Shown here one piece after another: positions 43,265 through 50,099 of a DNA stretch of 50,099 bases. The stretch is taken from the NCBI GenBank assembly GCA_002381125.1, contig DFUT01000034.1, positions 1 through 50,099 on the forward strand, in the 5' to 3' direction. The DNA comes from Bacteroidales bacterium UBA4179 (GTDB lineage: Bacteria; Bacteroidota; Bacteroidia; Bacteroidales; Dysgonomonadaceae). The notes below the pieces were generated by a model, which worked only from the letters and a program-made list of their open reading frames with translations, was not told where the DNA came from and made no database searches. Position numbers and translations under genes: made by a program. The stretch's first letter is position 1, and each line of letters opens with the position of its first letter.

Positions 43265-45553
43265 ATGAAAAGATATATTCCTTATCTGTTTGCTTTTTTC
43301 TTTTTGGTTGCTTGCGATGCTACCAAACGGGTTCCCGAAGGAAGTTATTTGCTAAACAAGGTAGATATAGATACCGACACCAAGACCGTAAGCGAATCGC
43401 ATTTAAAATCTTTTTTGCGTCAAAAGCCCAATTCTTCGGTTCCCGTTTTTGGAAGAGTACGCTTACATCTGTATAATCTTGCAGGTAACGACTCTACGTG
43501 GGTAAATCGTCAATTGCGTAAATGGGGCGAACCCCCTGTGTTGTATAGCGATCGGCTTACTGCGATTTCAGCCGAGCAGATTCGTTTGGAACTCAACAAC
43601 AGAGGCTATTTGAATGCCAAAGTAGATACTTTTGTGGTAAAGGAAAATAAAAAAGCAGATGTCACTTATGATGTTACCGGTTATGAACCCTATCGCATAT
43701 TTCGTTATAGCAATGCGTTAGGCTCGGTAGATACCGCAATTCACCATGTTTTGTCGGAAGAAAAAAAACTCGATTTCGTGAAAGAAGGCGATATATTCGA
43801 TCTGCAGATTTTGGAAAAAGGGAGAGTGAATATGGCTAAAACCCTTAGAAATAGAGGTTATTTTAATTTTTCGAAAGACAATTTTCATTTTTTAGCCGAT
43901 ACTACATTGGGAAATAATCGGGTCGATTTGACTTTGGGATTGAATAAGCCGGAAAATGGCCTTTTTTATCGTCAATATTATATCGGCGATGTTACGGTGA
44001 TGAACGGTGTGGATACGAAATTGCTCAACGACAGCACGAAAAAGGATTTGCTGGATACGATAACATACAGAAACATGAATATTGTATCCTCGAAAGAAGC
44101 ATTTTTATTGCCTCAGGCAATTTATCACAATACCTTTTTGCGACCCGGAAGATTGTATTCGGATAGGATTGTGGAAAGAACCTATTCTTCGTTAAACGGC
44201 TTAGGCGCCGTAAGTCAGACGATGGTCAACTTGACACCTCGTTCGGAGAACGATTTTAATTTATTGGATGCCCATATAACTTTGACACCTGCCAATTTAC
44301 ACTATTTGCAATGGGGTATAGATGGGACAAATTCTGCCGGCGATCTGGGTGTTGCTACCAACTTGACTTACGAGCATCGGAATTTTTTTAAAGGCGGTGA
44401 AAGGTTTCAAGTTCGTTTAAATGGAGCGTATGAGTTTATTACGGCATCGGATAGTTCGAATTTGGTGGATCAAAGTTTTTACGAGTATGGGGCAGAAGCA
44501 TTTCTTTCAATTCCCTATTTATTGTTGCCTTCCGGAATATCCGGGTTAAGGGATCGCCCTATGGCTTCCACCGAATTTTCTATTGGAGCCAATTTTCAGA
44601 AACGGCCGGAATATTTGCGACAATTTTTGAATCTTTCTTCCCGCATGCAATGGTCGAGTTTTAATTGGAAATTTAATCATGCTCTTGAACCTATCGATAT
44701 CAACTACGTACGTATGCCTTGGGTTTCTGAAAAATTTCGTCAAGAATATTTGAGCGACGAGGCCAACCCCATACTTCGATATAGTTACGAAAACCAATTA
44801 ATTGCTCTTTCCTCATATTATTTGTCTTATACCAATGTTTCACCCGAAAATATTCCTCGTCATCCTTTCAGAATTCGTGCCGGAGTAGAAGTTGCGGGTT
44901 ATATGTTTCGTTTGGCCAATGTCTTTAAAGAGAGTAAGGTCAACAAAGATGGACAGAAGGAGATATGGGGTATTCCTTATGCCGAATATGTAAAAGGAGA
45001 TTTTGATTTGGCTCCCACTTTCACCATTGATGATAATACCGTTATCGCAACTCATTTTGCGTTAGGTGTAGCTTATCCATATGGAAATTCGATTGTTTTG
45101 CCGTTCGAAAAACGATATTTTGGAGGAGGAGCAAACAGTGTCAGGGGGTGGAGTACGCGAACATTAGGTCCCGGAACCTATAATCGTGACTCGGTTGGTT
45201 ACGATTTTGGGAATAAGACAGGGGATATAAAACTGGATATGAGCATTGAATATCGTCGATCGCTTACCAAATTGTTTGAGTTTGCCGCATTTGTCGATGC
45301 AGGTAATATATGGACGATAAAAGATTATGAAGTACAAGAGGGAGGGTTTTTTAAGTGGAATCAATTTTATAAAGAGTTGGCGGTGGCATATGGGATGGGT
45401 ATACGGCTCAATTTTGATTTTTTGCTCCTACGTTTTGATTTTGGAATGAAGGCTCACAATCCAGGATTGCCGGAAGGAGAGCGGTGGACGATATTCGAAC
45501 CAAAATTTAGTCGGGATTTTGCTTTTCATTTTGCAATCGGATATCCTTTCTGA
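43265..45553 (+). CDS. tamL: TamL: BamA/TamA-family outer-membrane assembly lipoprotein
   Basis: Outer-membrane partner of TamB. The 762 residues carry a lipoprotein signal (FFFLVAC, C17), a feature of the Bacteroidetes TamL branch but not of proteobacterial TamA. Periplasmic POTRA-like domains at about 20-340 are followed by a 16-stranded Omp85 barrel with the family motif in FEKRYFGGGANSVRGWSTRTLGPG and the FAAFVDAGNIW strand. The C-terminus is AFHFAIGYPF, which ends with Phe like a BAM signal. It is translationally close to tamB (12-bp gap). Confidence 0.92.
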   Translation: MKRYIPYLFAFFFLVACDATKRVPEGSYLLNKVDIDTDTKTVSESHLKSFLRQKPNSSVPVFGRVRLHLYNLAGNDSTWVNRQLRKWGEPPVLYSDRLTAISAEQIRLELNNRGYLNAKVDTFVVKENKKADVTYDVTGYEPYRIFRYSNALGSVDTAIHHVLSEEKKLDFVKEGDIFDLQILEKGRVNMAKTLRNRGYFNFSKDNFHFLADTTLGNNRVDLTLGLNKPENGLFYRQYYIGDVTVMNGVDTKLLNDSTKKDLLDTITYRNMNIVSSKEAFLLPQAIYHNTFLRPGRLYSDRIVERTYSSLNGLGAVSQTMVNLTPRSENDFNLLDAHITLTPANLHYLQWGIDGTNSAGDLGVATNLTYEHRNFFKGGERFQVRLNGAYEFITASDSSNLVDQSFYEYGAEAFLSIPYLLLPSGISGLRDRPMASTEFSIGANFQKRPEYLRQFLNLSSRMQWSSFNWKFNHALEPIDINYVRMPWVSEKFRQEYLSDEANPILRYSYENQLIALSSYYLSYTNVSPENIPRHPFRIRAGVEVAGYMFRLANVFKESKVNKDGQKEIWGIPYAEYVKGDFDLAPTFTIDDNTVIATHFALGVAYPYGNSIVLPFEKRYFGGGANSVRGWSTRTLGPGTYNRDSVGYDFGNKTGDIKLDMSIEYRRSLTKLFEFAAFVDAGNIWTIKDYEVQEGGFFKWNQFYKELAVAYGMGIRLNFDFLLLRFDFGMKAHNPGLPEGERWTIFEPKFSRDFAFHFAIGYPF

Positions 45554-45653
45554 TTGGGTCATTTTACAAAAAGTAGTCTTTTGATGTTTGGTCTAATAAA
45601 TTTTGCTAAAACATTGTTTTAAAACTCTTATTTCGTTAAATTTATCACTTGTG

Positions 45654-45686
45654 TTCGAGCACAAATGTTTTTTTATTATATATTTG
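45654..45686 (+). promoter_or_regulatory. Promoter for the kdu-kdg operon
   Basis: TATATTTG (45679-45686) matches the -7 consensus. TTCG at 45654-45657, 21 nt upstream, is the best -33 candidate with one mismatch. The leader would be about 95 nt. No regulator gene is adjacent. Confidence 0.4.
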
Positions 45687-45786
45687 TATCGACGGAGGTA
45701 AAGAGTTATTCTCACTCATGTAATGAAAAATGTTGAATACACATTATATTATAAAACAGTAAATCTAGAATAAAAATCGATGAATT

Positions 45787-46629
45787 ATGAAAACAAATTA
45801 TGAATTACGCTATGCAGCGCATCCTGAAGATGCAAAATCGTATGACACAAAAAGATTGAGGAGAGATTTTTTGATAAAAAATCTATTCTCGGAAAATGAA
45901 GTAAACATGGTGTATTCCATGTATGATCGGATGATTGTTGGAGGAGCCATGCCTGTTAACGAGATATTGCATCTCGAAGCCATTGACCCTTTGAAACAGC
46001 CTGTTTTTCTTCGTAGACGCGAAATAGGGATTTATAATGTAGGTGGGAAAGGAAAAGTAAAAGTAGGTGACGACGTTTTTGAACTGGATTACAAAGAAGC
46101 TTTGTATCTCGGATCGGGTGACAGAGAAGTGTATTTCGAGAGTATGGATGCAGGTAATCCTGCCAAATTTTATTTTAATTCGGCAACTGCCCATCGCAAT
46201 TATCCCGATAAAAAAATAACCAAAGACAATGCCGTAGTAGCGGAAATGGGATCGCTCGAAACTTCAAATCATCGAAAAATCAATAAAATGATTGTTAATC
46301 AGGTGCTCCCCACTTGTCAATTGCAAATGGGAATGACAGAGCTTGCTCCCGGAAGTGTCTGGAATACCATGCCGGCACATGTGCATTCGCGACGAATGGA
46401 AGCTTACTTCTATTTTGAAGTAAAAGAAGGTCAAGCTGTATGTCATTTTATGGGTGAACCTCAGGAAACGCGCCATATTTGGATGAAAAACGAACAAGCC
46501 GTTTTATCGCCTGAATGGTCGATTCATTCGGCAGCTGCTACATGCAATTATACTTTTATTTGGGGAATGGCCGGTGAAAATTTGGATTATGGTGATCAGG
46601 ATTTTTCGGAAATAGAGGATTTAAAATAA
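45787..46629 (+). CDS. kduI: 5-dehydro-4-deoxy-D-glucuronate isomerase
   Basis: Cupin-fold zinc isomerase that converts the unsaturated uronate breakdown product (5-keto-4-deoxyuronate) to 3-deoxy-D-glycero-2,5-hexodiulosonate. The 280 residues match the family. Metal ligands by alignment to known KduI are H198, H200 and E205 in MPAHVHSRRMEAYFYFE, and H247 in PEWSIHSAA. It heads a five-gene operon for uronate use, with kduD 24 bp downstream. The substrate arises from polysaccharide lyases acting on pectin, glycosaminoglycans or similar polymers; no lyase is in the window. Confidence 0.96.
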   Translation: MKTNYELRYAAHPEDAKSYDTKRLRRDFLIKNLFSENEVNMVYSMYDRMIVGGAMPVNEILHLEAIDPLKQPVFLRRREIGIYNVGGKGKVKVGDDVFELDYKEALYLGSGDREVYFESMDAGNPAKFYFNSATAHRNYPDKKITKDNAVVAEMGSLETSNHRKINKMIVNQVLPTCQLQMGMTELAPGSVWNTMPAHVHSRRMEAYFYFEVKEGQAVCHFMGEPQETRHIWMKNEQAVLSPEWSIHSAAATCNYTFIWGMAGENLDYGDQDFSEIEDLK

Positions 46630-46653
46630 ATAATCAGAAAAAAATACAAGAAG

Positions 46654-47448
46654 ATGGTGAATTTTTCATTGGAAGGAAAGATAGCTCTCATAACAGGAGC
46701 TTCTTATGGAATAGGTTTTGCTATTGCAACCGCATATGCGGAAGCGGGTGCTACCATTGTTTTTAATGACATCAAACAGGAATTGGTAGATAAAGGACTT
46801 GCTGCTTATAAAGAACAAGGAATCGATGCACACGGGTATGTATGTGATGTGACGGACGAAGATGCCGTAAATGAATTTATTGCAAAGATCGAAAAAGAAA
46901 TCGGCGTAATCGATATTTTGGTGAATAATGCAGGAATCATCAAGCGGATCCCCATGATAGAAATGAAAGCCGATGAATTTAGAGAGGTAATCGATGTGGA
47001 TTTAGTGGGTCCGTTTATTGTTTCCAAAGCAGTGATACCGGGAATGATTCGAAAAGGGCATGGAAAAATTATCAACATCTGCTCCATGATGAGTGAGTTG
47101 GGACGTGAAACTGTTTCGGCTTATGCTGCAGCCAAAGGCGGGTTAAAAATGTTGACACGTAATATTTGTTCTGAGTATGGAGAATACAATATTCAATGCA
47201 ACGGCATTGGTCCCGGATATATTGAAACGCCTCAGACTGCGCCATTGCGTGAACGTCAGCCCGATGGTTCGCGTCATCCTTTCGATGCTTTTATTGTTTC
47301 AAAGACACCGGCAGCTCGATGGGGTACTACGGAAGATTTGAAAGGCCCTGCTGTTTTTTTGGCATCAGATGCTTCTAATTTTGTAAACGGACACATCTTG
47401 TATGTTGACGGAGGAATATTGGCATACATTGGTAAGCAACCATCTTAA
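46654..47448 (+). CDS. kduD: 2-dehydro-3-deoxy-D-gluconate 5-dehydrogenase (SDR family)
   Basis: NAD(P)H-dependent reductase that turns the KduI product into 2-keto-3-deoxygluconate. A classical short-chain dehydrogenase of 264 residues: cofactor motif TGASYGIG at 14-21, NNAG at 91-94, and catalytic S144, Y157 and K161. The C-terminal substrate lid has the KduD/gluconate 5-dehydrogenase-like segment GPGYIETPQTAPLRERQ. Annotation tools often call Bacteroidetes homologues gluconate 5-dehydrogenase, but its place after kduI favours KduD. Confidence 0.92.
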   Translation: MVNFSLEGKIALITGASYGIGFAIATAYAEAGATIVFNDIKQELVDKGLAAYKEQGIDAHGYVCDVTDEDAVNEFIAKIEKEIGVIDILVNNAGIIKRIPMIEMKADEFREVIDVDLVGPFIVSKAVIPGMIRKGHGKIINICSMMSELGRETVSAYAAAKGGLKMLTRNICSEYGEYNIQCNGIGPGYIETPQTAPLRERQPDGSRHPFDAFIVSKTPAARWGTTEDLKGPAVFLASDASNFVNGHILYVDGGILAYIGKQPS

Positions 47449-47458
47449 AACATGAAAC

Positions 47459-48607
47459 ATGAAGCGATTCGTTATCCTTTTTTGTTTGATGGGAATTCTT
47501 TTGTCATGCATTAAAAAGGAGTTTTTGGTTACCGTCACGGTAACCAATTCTTCTTCTTTTGACCGTCAACACGAAATGATTGAAATTCCGTGGGATAGTA
47601 TCCGTCAAAAATTGTCGTTAACCGAAAATCAAAAAATCATCGTATTGGACAGTTCCGGTGAACAAATCCCCTATCAAATCATAACTGAAGGAACGGGACA
47701 AAAGCTAAAATTGATATTTCTTGCCGATGTAGAAGCAAAAAACAAGTCGGTATACGAGATAAAGAAAGGCGAGCCCCGGACATTTGCTCCAATGGTTTAC
47801 GGACGTTTTGTTCCCGAACGTAAGGACGATTTTGCATGGGAGAACAATCGGGTTGCTTTTAGAGTATATGGTCCTGCTTTGGAAGCCGGTGGAGAAATCA
47901 GCAACGGTATGGATTTTTGGGTTAAAAGAACCGATTCGCTGGTTATCGACAAATGGTATAAAAATGATCTTGCAGGTATTGCTTCTTATCACGAAGATCA
48001 TGGTGAGGGGTTGGATATGTATAAAGTAGGCAGAACGCTTGGGTTGGGGATGACGGCTCCTTATGTAAACGATACCTTATGTTTGGGACGTAATTTTGCC
48101 GAATATAAAATTCTTGACGGAGGTCCACTCCGGTTTTCTTTTCAATTGAGCTATAAGCCATATGAAGCTGGAGGAAAAATGATTACCGAAACGCGAGTAA
48201 TATCGTTGGATGCTTATAGTCATCTCAACCGGATTAAAAATATATTTGTCACTGACGACAGTGCGATTTCAGAAATACAGGTTGCTACGGGTATCGTAAT
48301 AGCGCAAGATGATGAAGAAGAAATATTTATGGATACCAAAAACGGTATAATGGCGTATAAGGCGCCGGAAAACGGCGTTAATGGAACTATTTATACCGGT
48401 GTTGTTAATCCGTTGGGTTTTTTGTCGATTAAGGTTTCTCAAGGACATTTATTGGGAATCAATAGTTACAAACCCGGTAGCGAATACGTCTATTATGCCG
48501 GTGGAGGTTGGAGTGAATTTGGTTTCGACAGTTTCGAGGATTGGATTGCGTATTTGAAATTATATAAAAACAGATTGAATGAACCTTTAAAAATAGAAAT
48601 ACAATAA
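47459..48607 (+). CDS. DUF4861 domain lipoprotein in the uronate operon
   Basis: A 382-residue lipoprotein (MGILLSC, C17) with a mostly beta fold. Conserved features include VYGRFVPERKDDFAWENNRVAFRVYGPALE and the DFWVKRTDSLVIDKWY and YHEDHGEGLDMYKVG segments, with a His-Glu-Asp-His cluster that may form a catalytic or metal site. The family is common in uronate and pectin loci of Bacteroidetes, and its activity is not established to my knowledge. It sits between kduD and kdgK with 10- and 2-bp gaps, so it is part of the same transcript although its product is exported. Confidence 0.82.
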   Translation: MKRFVILFCLMGILLSCIKKEFLVTVTVTNSSSFDRQHEMIEIPWDSIRQKLSLTENQKIIVLDSSGEQIPYQIITEGTGQKLKLIFLADVEAKNKSVYEIKKGEPRTFAPMVYGRFVPERKDDFAWENNRVAFRVYGPALEAGGEISNGMDFWVKRTDSLVIDKWYKNDLAGIASYHEDHGEGLDMYKVGRTLGLGMTAPYVNDTLCLGRNFAEYKILDGGPLRFSFQLSYKPYEAGGKMITETRVISLDAYSHLNRIKNIFVTDDSAISEIQVATGIVIAQDDEEEIFMDTKNGIMAYKAPENGVNGTIYTGVVNPLGFLSIKVSQGHLLGINSYKPGSEYVYYAGGGWSEFGFDSFEDWIAYLKLYKNRLNEPLKIEIQ

Positions 48608-48609
48608 AC

Positions 48610-49650
48610 ATGCAGAAAAAAATAGTCACTTTTGGGGAGATTATGCTTCGATTGGCAACTCCCGGATATAATCGTTTAATTCAGTCTTCTTCGTTGAATG
48701 CTACTTTTGGCGGGGGAGAAGCCAATGTGGCAGTTTCTTTGGCGAATTACGGACTTCCGGTTGAGTTTGTCACTCGTTTACCCGAAAACGAAATTGCCGA
48801 TTGGTGTATTTCCGAACTCAGGAAATTGAATGTAGGGACAAAAAATATTGTTCGTGGTGGAGACCGTGTAGGGATTTATTTTCTGGAATCGGGAGCAGTT
48901 GCCCGTCCATCGAAAGTAATTTACGACAGGGCGCATTCAGCTATTGCCGAAGTAGAAAAGGGCATGTTCGATTGGGAAGAAATTCTCAGAGATGCTTGTT
49001 GGTTTCATTGGACGGGAATCACGCCTGCCATTTCGCAGGGTGCTGCCGATGTCTGTCTGGAAGCCATTCAAACGGCAAACGATATGGGTATCACCGTTTC
49101 GTGTGATTTGAATTATCGTAAAAAACTTTGGAAATACGGAAAAAAAGCATCCGAAATCATGCCCACTTTGGTAGCCGGATGCGATATTATTTTGGGTAAT
49201 GAAGAAGATGCCGAAAAGGTATTCGGCATAAAACCGGAAGGATTCCGAGCCGAACAAACGGGAGGGGAAATAGATGCCGCTCAATTTGAGTCGGTTTGCA
49301 AACAACTGATGCAGCAATTTCCCCGTGCAAAAAAGGTAATCATTACACTTCGGGGTTCGATCAACGCCAATCATAATACATGGGGAGGATGTTTATATTC
49401 CGACAAATTGTATCAATCTCGAACATACGATATCACCCATATTGTGGATAGAGTTGGAGGCGGCGACGCTTTTATGGGCGGATTGATCTACGGATTACTT
49501 ACTTATCCCGGGGATGATCAGAAAGCACTTGATTTTGCGGTTGCGGCTTCTTGTCTAAAACATACTATCTACGGAGACTTCAATTTGGTATCGGTAAAAG
49601 AAGTGGAAACGTTGATGAAAGGCGATACTTCGGGTCGGGTTGTCCGATAA
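48610..49650 (+). CDS. kdgK: 2-keto-3-deoxygluconate kinase (PfkB family)
   Basis: Phosphorylates 2-keto-3-deoxygluconate to KDPG. The 346-residue PfkB-type sugar kinase has the N-terminal GEIMLRLATPGYNRLIQSS segment, the FGGGEANVAVSLANYG substrate loop and the C-terminal VGGGDAFMGGL motif, with the catalytic base D286. The start is 2 bp after the DUF4861 stop. The product is the substrate of the next gene. Confidence 0.94.
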   Translation: MQKKIVTFGEIMLRLATPGYNRLIQSSSLNATFGGGEANVAVSLANYGLPVEFVTRLPENEIADWCISELRKLNVGTKNIVRGGDRVGIYFLESGAVARPSKVIYDRAHSAIAEVEKGMFDWEEILRDACWFHWTGITPAISQGAADVCLEAIQTANDMGITVSCDLNYRKKLWKYGKKASEIMPTLVAGCDIILGNEEDAEKVFGIKPEGFRAEQTGGEIDAAQFESVCKQLMQQFPRAKKVIITLRGSINANHNTWGGCLYSDKLYQSRTYDITHIVDRVGGGDAFMGGLIYGLLTYPGDDQKALDFAVAASCLKHTIYGDFNLVSVKEVETLMKGDTSGRVVR

Positions 49651-49692
49651 AAGAATTTTTTTTTCAATAACCGTAGAATAATCAGTAATATA

Positions 49693-50099
49693 ATGGCAAG
49701 ATTTTCAAGAATAGAAGTATATCAAACGATGATAGACACGGGACTTATTCCCGTATTTTATCATTCCGATGTTGAAACGACGAAACAGGTGGTAAAAGCT
49801 TGTTATGAAGGTGGTGTTCGTGTTTTTGAATTCACAAACCGCGGTGATTTTGCGCACGAAGTTTTCAAAGAAATTGTTACATGGGCCGAAAAAGAGTGTC
49901 CTGAAATGATATTGGGAGTGGGGTCCGTTGTGGATGCACCAACGGCAGCCCTATACATTCAGCTCGGTGCAAACTTTGTGGTAGGTCCGCTATTGAATCC
50001 CGATATATTCAAAGTTTGCAACCGCAGACAGATTGCTTATTCTCCGGGATGTGCCACCACGACAGAAATAGGTTATGCACAAGAATTGGGAGCAGAAAT
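49693..50099 (+). CDS. kdgA: 2-dehydro-3-deoxyphosphogluconate aldolase, 3' end missing
   Basis: Class I aldolase that splits KDPG into pyruvate and glyceraldehyde-3-phosphate (bifunctional with 4-hydroxy-2-oxoglutarate in many species). The window shows the first 135 codons from the ATG at 49693: MARFSRIEVYQTMIDTGLIPVFYH, GGVRVFEFTNRGD with the general-acid Glu, and MILGVGSVVDAPTAA. The region that should carry the Schiff-base Lys lies beyond the window end. It follows kdgK after 42 bp and closes the kdu-kdg pathway in order. Confidence 0.9.
   Translation, partial: MARFSRIEVYQTMIDTGLIPVFYHSDVETTKQVVKACYEGGVRVFEFTNRGDFAHEVFKEIVTWAEKECPEMILGVGSVVDAPTAALYIQLGANFVVGPLLNPDIFKVCNRRQIAYSPGCATTTEIGYAQELGAE

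Noticed and set aside
1..50099. CRISPR array, rRNA, complete tRNA, complete insertion sequence or known phage-defence system
   Set aside because: None was seen on reading the window. The only dispersed repeat found is the 78-bp pair, and no transposase, integrase or Cas-like protein is encoded.

Overview
The window is chromosomal DNA from an anaerobic Bacteroidota bacterium, order Bacteroidales. A member of the Dysgonomonadaceae/Porphyromonadaceae group is my inference. The evidence is a FeoA-FeoB fusion, a SusC/SusD pair under an ECF sigma/FecR switch, many surface lipoproteins, a TamB/TamL pair, DUF2027-Smr, and several promoters of the Bacteroides type (TTTG or TTG, 19-21 nt, TAnnTTTG).

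Layout. Positions 1-6.7 kb hold housekeeping genes: a truncated gene, dgt, feoAB with its small Cys-rich partner, a MATE exporter, and a greA-HIT operon on the minus strand. The greA leader shows a promoter followed at once by an intrinsic-terminator hairpin. Positions 7-11.1 kb carry two envelope genes on the minus strand: a TonB-receptor-like outer-membrane barrel and a PagL-like lipid A deacylase. Positions 11.2-15.4 kb hold a module of two Tat-exported Gfo/Idh/MocA oxidoreductases and a PmoA-like (DUF6807) lipoprotein. This module is flanked by two direct copies (76/78 identical) of a 78-bp element that contains nested inverted repeats and a complete promoter. Positions 15.4-17.1 kb look like accessory DNA: an ADP-ribosylglycohydrolase, short gene remnants and a GC-rich open frame with a repeated proline motif. 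pssA follows.

Positions 18.2-35.6 kb form a polysaccharide utilisation locus (PUL): ECF sigma factor, FecR anti-sigma, SusC with an STN signalling domain, SusD, a large DUF5695-like protein, two GH127-type beta-L-arabinofuranosidases and an S9 prolyl-peptidase-type enzyme. The enzyme set suggests arabinosylated, proline-rich plant glycoprotein as substrate (inference). The region between fecR and susC has a strong terminator facing the minus strand, as expected for an antisense RNA. The signal peptide of the S9 peptidase is out of frame because of a T10 tract.

Positions 35.6-45.6 kb return to housekeeping: an LEA2-like lipoprotein and DUF2027-Smr on the minus strand, then queA, tamB and tamL. 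Positions 45.8 kb to the end are a uronate operon (kduI, kduD, DUF4861, kdgK, kdgA), which takes the unsaturated uronate product of polysaccharide lyases to pyruvate and glyceraldehyde-3-phosphate. kdgA is cut by the window edge.
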